This document shows positions 28,376-37,513 of a stretch of 64,000 bases of DNA, piece by piece. The notes under the pieces are model-generated. The model had not been told where the DNA came from. It was given only the letters and a program-made list of their open reading frames with translations, and did not search any database. The stretch comes from Cupriavidus pampae (GTDB lineage Bacteria > Pseudomonadota > Gammaproteobacteria > Burkholderiales > Burkholderiaceae), in the NCBI RefSeq assembly GCF_914271485.1, contig NZ_CAJZAG010000002.1, positions 434,001 to 498,000 of the forward strand. The letters are read 5' to 3'. Positions within the stretch are counted from its first letter, which is position 1. Each line of letters begins with the position of its first letter. The translations under genes and the position numbers were made by a program.

Positions 28376-28793
28376 TCTCGCCAACCTCCCCGCCTACTTC
28401 TCTGCCGACCCACAGCGACCCCAAGCCGAAGGCTGCCAGCGCGAGCGTCACGATAGAAATGAGATCGACCCGGGCGATAAGTACCAGCAGGCCGACGATG
28501 ATTTGCAGAATCATCACGCCAACACAGATGCGCCATGCTACACCGGTGTTGTCGCTGGAAAGCTTGGACGATAGATACATTAAGCCTATCGTCCAAAACG
28601 CGTTCTGTACCGCAGGGACAGCGAATAGCAGGATGCGATTGCCACCTTCTGGAATTTTTACTCCGGAGGCAGAAAATGCTCCGACAGCCTGAAAACCGGA
28701 CGTCACTCCAAGAACGAGCGCGAAAATGTACAACGCGACCTGCGCCAATGCGTAACGATCGTTTGTTAACACGGATGGTGTTTTTATTTTCAT
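28368..28793 (-). CDS. Small four-helix membrane protein of unknown function next to the immunity gene
   Basis: The 141-residue protein has four hydrophobic segments: ALYIFALVLGVTSGFQAVGAF, ILLFAVPAVQNAFWTIGLMYL, ICVGVMILQIIVGLLVLIA and LISIVTLALAAFGLGSLWV. I recognise no family. It starts 38 bp after the candidate immunity gene on the same strand, in DNA visibly poorer in GC than the surroundings, so it may have arrived with the toxin/immunity cassette. It could be an extra immunity or accessory protein, or an unrelated gene. Confidence 0.75.
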   Translation of the reverse strand: MKIKTPSVLTNDRYALAQVALYIFALVLGVTSGFQAVGAFSASGVKIPEGGNRILLFAVPAVQNAFWTIGLMYLSSKLSSDNTGVAWRICVGVMILQIIVGLLVLIARVDLISIVTLALAAFGLGSLWVGREVGGEVGEIS

Positions 28794-28831
28794 ATCGTTT
28801 ATTATTTTTTAATAACTAATTTTTGAGACGC

Positions 28832-29308
28832 TTAAAATTTCCCGATATTCGCGAAGAACGATCCGAGCCCCACCGAATGACGGTACTCTTTTCCTTCATA
28901 CTCTCCTGAAACTTCCGCGCCAAAACGTCCCATTCCGATGTAAATAGTCGGAACAGTTACGCCACGCATTCCAAAACAAACTTCATGGCGCCGCCGATAC
29001 TCGAACAGTTCATCCAGTTGATCATCCGTATAACTATCAAAGTTATCGTAAATATTATCTATCGATTTTCTTATGGACTCGTCCCACCGAACAAAATTTG
29101 GAAGCGACTCCTCCATTAAGAATTTTGAATTTTCTTCCAACCAATTTAATAGCTCATCAAGATTCCAACGAACATTCAAAATGACATCACACGCGTCACA
29201 ATGAACGACTGACATAATAATTTTACCTGCACGCGCGCCCTCCGGGAATCCCAGATCTGAATTTGAGATTTTGGATTCTGGAAAAAAATCTAGCTTTAGC
29301 TCACCCAT
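28832..29308 (-). CDS. Candidate immunity protein (CdiI-like) for the adjacent exoprotein toxin
   Basis: This 158-residue, acidic, apparently soluble protein has no signal peptide. Its ATG shares one base with the stop codon of the exoprotein gene (TAATG), so translation is probably coupled. Position directly behind a CdiA-like C-terminus, small size and AT-rich codon use are the usual marks of a CDI immunity gene. Features are a Trp-rich N-terminal half (VRWNLDELLNWLEEN) and a CDAC pair. I cannot match it to a named immunity family; the role is inferred from position. Confidence 0.75.
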   Translation of the reverse strand: MGELKLDFFPESKISNSDLGFPEGARAGKIIMSVVHCDACDVILNVRWNLDELLNWLEENSKFLMEESLPNFVRWDESIRKSIDNIYDNFDSYTDDQLDELFEYRRRHEVCFGMRGVTVPTIYIGMGRFGAEVSGEYEGKEYRHSVGLGSFFANIGKF

Positions 29309-32300
29309 TATTTACCTTTAATCAGCTTTCGATATTCCGCTCTAGTAATATCACCGCGACCCAACAGGGCTCTCAATGCGGTAGCAGGAACCTCGTTACC
29401 CGGCACTGGATAGCCATGCCATCCTCCCACGTTGTCGGGCTGGAATTCATACACTTTTCCGTCCGAAACACCATAGCGCTGCTTTCCACCCTGCACTGAA
29501 TTATTAAGCACTTTCTGCGCCGCCACATTATCGAGATCCATCGGCGTCCCCCATCCGCCAGCGTCGTGCTTCGGAGTAGGAACGTACTTGGGTGCGCCGT
29601 CACTGCTACTGAAGATTGGACCGAGTCCTTCGACAACCGTCAGCGGATTTGGCAGTATTCCGCCGACTATGACTCCCACAAGGTCGGCTGCGTCAACTAT
29701 CGGCTGAACAATCGGCTTCGCTTGGTTTTCTGCTGACTGATTGGGCGTGCCCGTAACCGCGAGCTCGGCCGGATCCATCGGCTTTGCAGGCGTCTGGAAC
29801 GGCTTCTGCGGAGTTGCAGATCCCCAGACCGGAGTGCCCCCGCTTTGTATCGGCGATAGCTGATTATTGTCGATCTCAAAGGTGGCCCCATTCATCGCAG
29901 TAGCAGGATTGCTCCCCACCGCCCCCGCAACGCCGGCTACCAGGCTCTGGATCAGACTCTCGCGAGCCCGCTTCTGCCCTTCCGACATGCCTTCCGTCGG
30001 GCTCAACAACGAACCAAGCAGCGAGGCTGTTGCTGCGCCCATTGCGCCGGCCCCGCAGGATTGGCTGGCTGCAGCCGCACCAGCGCAGCCCACGATTGCG
30101 TGTAGCGCGGCGCGCGCCGCTTCTGCTTCCGGTGTCCCCTTGCCGAGCGAGTCGGCAATTGCCTTCACCTCGCCCGCTGCAAGCCCTTGCAGGTAGCCTA
30201 CCGCTGCACCTTGCACAAACTGCGCGGTAGAGCCCGTCACGTTGCCGCTGGCAGCTGCCATCAAGGCCGTCATCACGCGGCGGGAGTCACCGCCCGGTCC
30301 CCATGTCGCGAGGTCATCGACCCGTTGCTGGAGCTCTGCGAGTTTCTCGGGCGAGACGTCGGGGTCCTTTGCCGCATTGGTCAGCGCCTTCTTGGCCGCG
30401 TCTGCCTCTTCCGCCCGGTTGTTCAGATAGACGCCCGCTTCACGCTGAAGCGCACCGACGATCTGGAAGTCCGCCTTGATCTCGTTGACATCGAAGATCG
30501 GGCTGAGCGAGTTTGCGGTGTTCGTCGTATCACGGTTGACACCGGCGATCGTGTCAGCAGCGCTCTTGCCGGTGAGTTCCTGCTGCTTGGTCTCGTTGCG
30601 GATCGTGATGTTGCCCGCGCTGATACCGCTCTGTGTCGTACTGCTGGCGTTACCCGAAGCGGCTGCCACCATCGGCGGTGCCGCAGAGAAGCCTTGTCCA
30701 CCTCCGCCGCTGGTTGGCAGGTCAGTTCCCGGCACTGCGCCGGAGCCGGCCGTCGACGCCTGACCGCTCTGATTGACGCCGACGCCCGATTTGCCGCTAT
30801 TGCCCCCATACGAGAAGCCACCACCGATACCGATACTGCTGGCGCTGTAATGCGCGCGGTTCTCGATGTCGCTCACGGTCAGGGTATCGGTCGACAGACT
30901 GTTCGTGTCTGCGCTACCGCCGGCGAGCACCGCGCCCTTGAGGTCGGTGTTGCCCTTGACGTCGACCTGATAGCCGCCCGTGCCAGCGCGAATCGCGGTC
31001 TGCTCACCCACGCTGGCAAAGTCGCTGTCGATCTTCTGCTGGCTGATGCTCGCGCTGCCAGAGAACCCAATGCCCACAGTGACGCTGCCGCTCGCGGACT
31101 GATCCTTGCTGTGATAGGTGCTGGTGTCCTGCAGGCTTTCCATGTTCAGGTTGCCGCCGACGTTGGCCACCACCTGATTGCCGGAGGCCACCCCACCCCG
31201 GATGTTCGTATCGCCAGCCGACTCGATCGTGAGCGTGTTGCCCGCCGTCGCATGACTATTGGTCCATGTTACGTCGTTGCCGTCGGCGTTTCCTCTTCCA
31301 GCCGCTGCATTAGCGGTCACACCAAACGCGAAGCCCTTCGAACCCACGCTGACTGCAACACCAACTCCGCCAGAGACACTCTTGCTGGTGCTGTGCTGCT
31401 CGGCGGTGTTCTCTGCTGCCTGCAGATTGACTTCGTTGTCGGCCTTCAACAGAAGATCGTTACCCGCCTTGATATCGCTGCCGATGATGTTGATGTTGCT
31501 GTTTTTGCCGTCACCAGTCGCGCGAATGCTGACGTTACCCCCGGCGTTGACCGTGCTACCCACGGCAGTCGTGCTGGTCTGGGTCTGCGTGCTGTCGCTC
31601 TTCGATGCGCCGACCGTGACGCTCACACTGATCCCGCCTGCGGCCTGCGGATCCTTGCTGACCGCATCATAGGCATTCTTGCCGGCGAGGCCTGCACTCG
31701 CCCCCGCGAGCGCCTTCATGCGCGGATCGCTGGTCTCGCCTTGTGCCTTGGCCATTTGCGCGGCCGTCTGCGCCGCCGCGATGATGGGATTGGACACCGC
31801 GATGGTCAGGCCACTCTGCATGAAGTGCGTTTCCTGATCGGATCGCGCCGAGTCCGTAACGGTCGTGATATCGACGGTCTTGGCACGGATATCGACGTCG
31901 CCCTGGAGAGCGGTTACGGTGCTGCCCGCCTGCGTGTAGCCTTCGCCCGCGCTCAGATTGACGTTCCCCCCAACGCTGCCGATCACGGAACCCGTGTGAG
32001 TCGTGGATTGTTCTGTCTGGGTCTGATTGACCTGTTGCCTGCCGATGGTCACCGAGGCACCACCGCTCGAGAACAGGCCGGACGTGCGGGTTTCCTGCGA
32101 CGTGGTGCTCGATGACGTGTTCTCGGCCGCGCCGATCGTCAGATTACGATCGGCATGCAAGCTGACATCGCCGCTGCCTGCAATGCTCGATCCAACCACG
32201 CTCAAATCGCGGCCTGCACTAGCCGTCACGCTGTCGGCCGACACCAATGAGCCCACAGCCACTGTGTGCTGCTGACTGGTTTCCGTGGTGGTCTGCGTTT

Positions 32301-35300
32301 TCGACAGGAAGCCTGAGCTGCTGGTCTTCGACCACGTATCCGACGAATGCTGCTCGGTCACCGTGCCGATGGTGATGTCCCCGGCTGCGGCGAGCTTGGC
32401 AGTACCACCACCGCCTTCTGCGCTACCCGTGCTTACTCCGGACCGAAGGATGGCGAGATTGCCTCTGCCTCCGGCCTCGGATTGCACCGGCGTAATGCCA
32501 TTGGCCTCGAGAATGGTCGCCGCCACGGCTTGCCCTGCACCCAGTACCGCGCTGTTGCCCGCATGCACAGAACTGCCTTGAGCGGTCTCGTCATACGACG
32601 ATTGCGTGAATTGCGATGCCTTGTTGCTGAACGCCCTGGAATCCTGCGTACGCGTGTCTATTGCCGCCGTCACGATGGTGTTTCGGCCGGCGATGAGCGC
32701 GGCGTCACTACCGGCGTCGATGATCGAGCCCGTCAGCGTGGCGTCTCGGCCGGCCACGGCCGTCACGCTGCCACCAGCGTTAATCGTGCTGGCTGCGTTG
32801 GTCACGGTCTCGCTGTGCAGGTAGTCCTGACCACCGTGGGCGGTGGCGTCCTGCGTGGTGCCGAGCTGTGCCGTGCCGATGTTGAGGTCACGACCTGCGG
32901 CGAGTAGTGCGTTGTTGCCGGCGCTTACCGAACCGCCCGCCATGGTGATGTCGCGGCCGGCCAGCATCGCTACGCTGTTGGTCCCCGCGATTGTTCCGAC
33001 TGCGCCGATGCCGGTGGCACTGGCGCTGTTGCCGTTGGCCAGTGTCGTGGTGTTCGTGATCGTTTGCGCGTCGTTGACGATGTCGCGGCCGGCGGCGACG
33101 ACGACGTCCTGGCCACCGATGCGGCCACCGAGGTTGCGGACGTCTTGGGTGGCGCTGACGACGGTCGTGCCGGCGCCGCCGATCGCGCAGCGGTTGATGA
33201 TGTCGGTGCCGACAACCTGCGTGGCCAGGTTGCCGACGATGGAGCCGCTGTTGTCCACCGTGCCGGTGGCGTTGATCGACACCGTGTTGCCGGCTACCAG
33301 TGCGCCAGTGCTGTTCAGGTCGACGGCGTTGCCTTGTGCCAGATAGACCTTGGGCACCAGCACCGATTGCGTCGTGCCGTCCGGCAGCGTCACGTCCTGC
33401 GACACCATCCATACCATGTCGGTGGTGAGCTGCTGCATCTGCGCGTCGGTCAGGCCGATGCCCGGCGTCAGGTCGAAGGCCTTCGCATACGTGACGCCGT
33501 TGTTCATCAGCGCCTTGTATTCCTCAAGCTGGTCGGTGTAGCCGTTGAGGAAGGTCTTGCCGGTGAGCTGCGTGATCTGGTCGCGGAGCAGCTTCTCCTC
33601 GTAGAAGCCGTCGCCGAGGCGCTTCTGGGTTTTCTGGGGATCGAGGCCCAGTGCCCCCAGCATGTAGTCGCTCGAGATGAAGTTTGTGTATTGCGTGAAG
33701 CGTGGGTCGGTCGCGACCAGGTATGTGTCGCCCGGCGCAGTGCGGAAGCGGTACAGGCCGTTGGTCGGTAGCGTAAAGTTCGAGATGCCCCCTTGCGGTG
33801 TGCTCACGGTCGGCACAACGCCTTTGACCGTGCTAGCGGCGACTGCGGTGCCGACGGTATTGACCGACGCGATGGTGATGTTCTGCCCCGCTGCCTGGAC
33901 ATTCTGGTTGGCCGTAGCGACGGCGGGAAGTGCGGCCACGGTGGTCGGCGCCTGCGGTGCGCTCGGGAAGGCCACCACCTGTGCTTTCTCACTGCTACCG
34001 GTGCGCTGGTGCCAGTAGAACGTGGACGTGTCCTGCGTGGTAACGGTCTGCTGGAGCACCGTGCCAACATCCTGAATGGTGCCGTTGGCGGCCACGCGAA
34101 TCAGGTTTCCGCCTGCCGCCATCGTGGACGACTGGTTCAGGATGTTGCCGTTGTTGCTGTGGATGCGGATGTTGCCGGCGGCCTGAATCTTGGCCGCATT
34201 GGTCGCGCTGACGAGCTGGTCGGTCGCCGTCGTCGTGATCGTGGTGCGGCTGATCTCGTTGTAGTCGTGACCGAAGTTGGCCTGCTTCACCTCATCCGGG
34301 CGGATGTGGATATTCGGGTCCCAGTCAGGCCACAGCGTAATGCTGTAGGTGCTGCCGTTGTCCTGAATCGACTGGTAGTACTGCGTCGGGCGCGTCGCAA
34401 TGTCCCGTGTGCAGATACCCGTATCGATGTCGCACTTTGGGTTCTCCATGTGCGTCAGGTCCACATACTCTTCGATCGGAGACTTCACGAAGGACAGGGT
34501 CTTGCCGGTGGTGTCCAGGTTCTTGACGTCGGCCTTGTCGACGGTCACCGTGATCGGGCTACGCAGCGCGTTGGTTTGCGGCGTGCTGACAGGTGCGCCG
34601 GTTGTATTCCAGGTCCAGCCGGGGAAGGTCAGGCTGGCGTGCATATTGCGATCGAAGTCGGTAAGCCCCGCCTGCCAGAGAACCAGCGTTTGCGCGGCCG
34701 TCTGGGTTGGCGTGCCCGCCGTGGTGACGATGCTCGTGCGCGTGTTGCTGACCTGATTGGCCGCGATGTCGATATCGCCATCGGCTTCGATGTTGGCTGA
34801 GCGGTTGATCAGTGTGCTGACCTGATTCGCAAGTAGCCCGGTACTCGCGTCGCGCGTGCCGTCGCGCGCGATTTGCAGGTTGCCGGCGCTGTAGAGCGTG
34901 GCGCCGTCGAGGTTCTGGACGGCGGCCATCAGTGCCGAAGCGCCGTTGTTGGTGATGTCGGTGCCCTGGACCTGAACGTTGTTGCCGATGACCGTGCCGG
35001 TGTTGAGCGTCGTCGGGCTGGAGATTTGTACGGTGTCGCCTTCGATGCGGCCAGCGTTCGACAGAACGTTGCCGGCGGTCACCGTGGTGGTCGTCGAGTT
35101 GATGTCCGCGGAAGCGGCATTGACTACGTTGGCGCCGGAGACGGTCACTGCGCCTGCGGCAGCGAGCGTGCCGGTGTTGGTCAGCGTCCCGGTCGCCGCG
35201 ACCTTCAGATTGCCGTTGGCGTGTAGCTGGTTGGCAGCGTCGTTGGTGTAGTCGCCCGCGACATTGAGCGTCAGATCGCGACCGGCGATCATGGTGCCGC

Positions 35301-37296
35301 TGCCGGAGAGCGCGCCGGCGACGGCGACGTCCTGATTGGCCTTTACCGCACCGCCGAGGTTCGAGAGGGATGCGACACCCAGCTTGACGTCCTTGCCGCC
35401 GAGTACCTGACCGCCCGCGTTGTCGATGCTGCCTGCGACCACTGACAATGTGTCGTGCGTGTTCGCGGATTCGATGCGCCCGCCGGTGTTAGTGAGCTTG
35501 CCGTCGGCTTGCAGCGTGAGGCCGTCCTCGGCGTGCAGGGTTGCGTTGGTGTTGTCGAGCGCGCCCTGAACGGCGAGACTCAGGGCCTTCTGCGAAGCCA
35601 CGGTGCCGCCAGCGTTGTTGAGTGAGCCGAGGCGTGCCACCAGCACGCCGTTGGTCTGGATGGCGCCGCTCACGTTGCTGGCTGCGCTCTGGCTCGTGAT
35701 AGTCAGCGCCCCGCTGCCCGCGTGAGAGAGTTGACCCCGGTCGTTGGTCAGGCTCGCGGCGGTGACGGTCAGGTTCTGGCCGTTGGCGGCAATCGTGCCA
35801 TCGGTGTTGTCGAGCTTGCCACCGGCGGTGATCGTGGTGTCGGTTTGGCCGGTCTGTTTCAGCGTGCCGCCAACGTTGATCAGATCGCCCGTGGTCTGGA
35901 CCGCAAGCTGGGTGCCTTCGATCTGGCCGCTGGTGTTGTCGAGCGACTGCGCAGTGATGGCAACGGTGTTGCCCGACACGCTGCTCTGGCGCGTGTTCAA
36001 CGCACCGGCGCTGGCGGTGATTGCGCCGCCGGCCTGCACCTTCGCGCCCGACAGATCGACAGCGCCTCCGGAGACAGTCAGATCGCCGTTGGCAGCCGTC
36101 TGGCTGCCTGCGAGGCTGACGCTTGCGCCGCGGATCGCGGCGTTACCGCTGGCGGAGTTGCGACCCCTGGCAGACAGTGCGCCGGTGGCGCTTAGCGCGA
36201 GGTCCGCGTTGCCGACGGACGTACCGTCGGCATTCATGCCTGCAGCGAGCGTGCCTGTTGACGCCACGTTCTGCGCGTTCACGCCGAGCCATTGCTGCGC
36301 GGCCAGGGTACCGCTGTTGGTCAGCGTGCCATCGGTCTGGACGCCGATGGTGCCCTTGGCGTACGTCGTGCCGCTGTTGTCGATGCCATCGCGTGCCACG
36401 ACAGAGAGATTGCCGCTGGCATTGGTGTGGCCGCCCAGAATGATCTTGCCTTCTGAGGTTAGCGTGAAGTCGCCGACCTGCGCTGCCGCTACACCGCGCA
36501 GCGATACGCCTACCCCAAGTTCCGTCGAAGCGAGAATGATCTTGTTGGCATACATGCCGCCCAACAGGGCGACGTCGATGCCCGCCGGTGGCACTGCGCC
36601 CGTACCAGTAATGGCCTTCGCGCCGATCGTGCTGTAGTCGACCTCATTTGCGCCCGACACAACGTTGAGGTTGTTCGCGTAGAACACCGCATTGGCCTTG
36701 ACTGCGCGTGCGATCACATCGACTTGGTCCACACCCGCCACATTCAGACCCGCACCTTCGATGTTGATCTGGCCGCGAGTCACGCGGAATGCATCGAGAC
36801 TGCCGAGGCCACCGTACACCGGCAGGCCGGTGGTCAACGTGGCCCGGGTGGTATTGATGAAACCAGCACCGTCCACAAAGATTCCGTTGGGGTTGGCCAC
36901 CACGACCCCTGCACGTGGCCCAGCAACTTCGAGGTAGCCGCGCAACTGGCTCGGCAACGTGCTCGTGACCTGATTGACGATGATGCGCGCGGAGCCGCCG
37001 GGCTGCAGGTTCGGGTTGCCGTTGATGTAGCCGGCCTGCTGTGTGTTAACGACGGTTGGCGAGTTGTTAAGGATTGCGCCGGCCTTGTTGACGTCGAACT
37101 GGCTGTAATGATTAGTCGAGACCCCGGCACCTGACGGACGCGTGATGTTGACCTGCGGCAAGCCATTGGGGGTTGAGATCACGGTGGGACGGTTCGCATC
37201 CGATTTCGGATCGGCAACGATTTGCGCGACGGCAGGTCGCGGCAAGACCACGCTCACCATTACCCCGATTAGCGACAAGACTCCGGATAGACGCAT
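29308..37296 (-). CDS. CdiA-like contact-dependent toxin / filamentous haemagglutinin exoprotein, copy 2 (complete, 2662 aa)
   Basis: A short signal peptide (to about residue 24) leads into the TPS domain with NPNL at 94-97 and NPNGIF at 135-140, required for export through a TpsB/CdiB pore. Residues up to about 2300 are haemagglutinin beta-helix repeats. Then comes an Ala/Gly-rich pretoxin region (SEGQKRARESLIQSLVAGVAGAVG) and EIDNNQLS at 2474-2481, which I read as a variant of the VENN motif that marks the toxin border. The last 85 residues form a compact domain with GKVYEFQPDNVGGWHGYP. The start has an AGAAGGA site. No cdiB lies in the window. Toxin activity is unassigned. Confidence 0.93.
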   Translation of the reverse strand: MRLSGVLSLIGVMVSVVLPRPAVAQIVADPKSDANRPTVISTPNGLPQVNITRPSGAGVSTNHYSQFDVNKAGAILNNSPTVVNTQQAGYINGNPNLQPGGSARIIVNQVTSTLPSQLRGYLEVAGPRAGVVVANPNGIFVDGAGFINTTRATLTTGLPVYGGLGSLDAFRVTRGQINIEGAGLNVAGVDQVDVIARAVKANAVFYANNLNVVSGANEVDYSTIGAKAITGTGAVPPAGIDVALLGGMYANKIILASTELGVGVSLRGVAAAQVGDFTLTSEGKIILGGHTNASGNLSVVARDGIDNSGTTYAKGTIGVQTDGTLTNSGTLAAQQWLGVNAQNVASTGTLAAGMNADGTSVGNADLALSATGALSARGRNSASGNAAIRGASVSLAGSQTAANGDLTVSGGAVDLSGAKVQAGGAITASAGALNTRQSSVSGNTVAITAQSLDNTSGQIEGTQLAVQTTGDLINVGGTLKQTGQTDTTITAGGKLDNTDGTIAANGQNLTVTAASLTNDRGQLSHAGSGALTITSQSAASNVSGAIQTNGVLVARLGSLNNAGGTVASQKALSLAVQGALDNTNATLHAEDGLTLQADGKLTNTGGRIESANTHDTLSVVAGSIDNAGGQVLGGKDVKLGVASLSNLGGAVKANQDVAVAGALSGSGTMIAGRDLTLNVAGDYTNDAANQLHANGNLKVAATGTLTNTGTLAAAGAVTVSGANVVNAASADINSTTTTVTAGNVLSNAGRIEGDTVQISSPTTLNTGTVIGNNVQVQGTDITNNGASALMAAVQNLDGATLYSAGNLQIARDGTRDASTGLLANQVSTLINRSANIEADGDIDIAANQVSNTRTSIVTTAGTPTQTAAQTLVLWQAGLTDFDRNMHASLTFPGWTWNTTGAPVSTPQTNALRSPITVTVDKADVKNLDTTGKTLSFVKSPIEEYVDLTHMENPKCDIDTGICTRDIATRPTQYYQSIQDNGSTYSITLWPDWDPNIHIRPDEVKQANFGHDYNEISRTTITTTATDQLVSATNAAKIQAAGNIRIHSNNGNILNQSSTMAAGGNLIRVAANGTIQDVGTVLQQTVTTQDTSTFYWHQRTGSSEKAQVVAFPSAPQAPTTVAALPAVATANQNVQAAGQNITIASVNTVGTAVAASTVKGVVPTVSTPQGGISNFTLPTNGLYRFRTAPGDTYLVATDPRFTQYTNFISSDYMLGALGLDPQKTQKRLGDGFYEEKLLRDQITQLTGKTFLNGYTDQLEEYKALMNNGVTYAKAFDLTPGIGLTDAQMQQLTTDMVWMVSQDVTLPDGTTQSVLVPKVYLAQGNAVDLNSTGALVAGNTVSINATGTVDNSGSIVGNLATQVVGTDIINRCAIGGAGTTVVSATQDVRNLGGRIGGQDVVVAAGRDIVNDAQTITNTTTLANGNSASATGIGAVGTIAGTNSVAMLAGRDITMAGGSVSAGNNALLAAGRDLNIGTAQLGTTQDATAHGGQDYLHSETVTNAASTINAGGSVTAVAGRDATLTGSIIDAGSDAALIAGRNTIVTAAIDTRTQDSRAFSNKASQFTQSSYDETAQGSSVHAGNSAVLGAGQAVAATILEANGITPVQSEAGGRGNLAILRSGVSTGSAEGGGGTAKLAAAGDITIGTVTEQHSSDTWSKTSSSGFLSKTQTTTETSQQHTVAVGSLVSADSVTASAGRDLSVVGSSIAGSGDVSLHADRNLTIGAAENTSSSTTSQETRTSGLFSSGGASVTIGRQQVNQTQTEQSTTHTGSVIGSVGGNVNLSAGEGYTQAGSTVTALQGDVDIRAKTVDITTVTDSARSDQETHFMQSGLTIAVSNPIIAAAQTAAQMAKAQGETSDPRMKALAGASAGLAGKNAYDAVSKDPQAAGGISVSVTVGASKSDSTQTQTSTTAVGSTVNAGGNVSIRATGDGKNSNINIIGSDIKAGNDLLLKADNEVNLQAAENTAEQHSTSKSVSGGVGVAVSVGSKGFAFGVTANAAAGRGNADGNDVTWTNSHATAGNTLTIESAGDTNIRGGVASGNQVVANVGGNLNMESLQDTSTYHSKDQSASGSVTVGIGFSGSASISQQKIDSDFASVGEQTAIRAGTGGYQVDVKGNTDLKGAVLAGGSADTNSLSTDTLTVSDIENRAHYSASSIGIGGGFSYGGNSGKSGVGVNQSGQASTAGSGAVPGTDLPTSGGGGQGFSAAPPMVAAASGNASSTTQSGISAGNITIRNETKQQELTGKSAADTIAGVNRDTTNTANSLSPIFDVNEIKADFQIVGALQREAGVYLNNRAEEADAAKKALTNAAKDPDVSPEKLAELQQRVDDLATWGPGGDSRRVMTALMAAASGNVTGSTAQFVQGAAVGYLQGLAAGEVKAIADSLGKGTPEAEAARAALHAIVGCAGAAAASQSCGAGAMGAATASLLGSLLSPTEGMSEGQKRARESLIQSLVAGVAGAVGSNPATAMNGATFEIDNNQLSPIQSGGTPVWGSATPQKPFQTPAKPMDPAELAVTGTPNQSAENQAKPIVQPIVDAADLVGVIVGGILPNPLTVVEGLGPIFSSSDGAPKYVPTPKHDAGGWGTPMDLDNVAAQKVLNNSVQGGKQRYGVSDGKVYEFQPDNVGGWHGYPVPGNEVPATALRALLGRGDITRAEYRKLIKGK
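32812..34920. repeat. Long direct repeat, copy B (inside exoprotein copy 2)
   Basis: Partner of 745-2853 at a fixed 32,067-bp offset. Both copies have the same orientation, so recombination between them would delete or duplicate the roughly 32 kb between, including glgX and the chemosensory operon. Confidence 0.85.
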
Positions 37297-37513
37297 CGTC
37301 CTTCTGTTCGTAACAGACAGGCTGGCATCGTCCCGCAGTGCCGTTTACTTTGAAATAAACGAATCTTGAAATGAGATGCATCGGGCTATCAATGCAACAT
37401 CGCTACCTTGCGTCCTTAGGCCATTACGGCGGTTGCACCCGAATCTGACCCGCGCCGCGCTTCTCGCCTATATTGACTGAGGGCAGTTGCCGTCAGCAGA
37501 GGGAGTAGTGGCG

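Noticed and set aside
28800-28831. A/T-rich run near the membrane-protein gene as a terminator
   Set aside because: It has T/A runs but no GC-rich stem.
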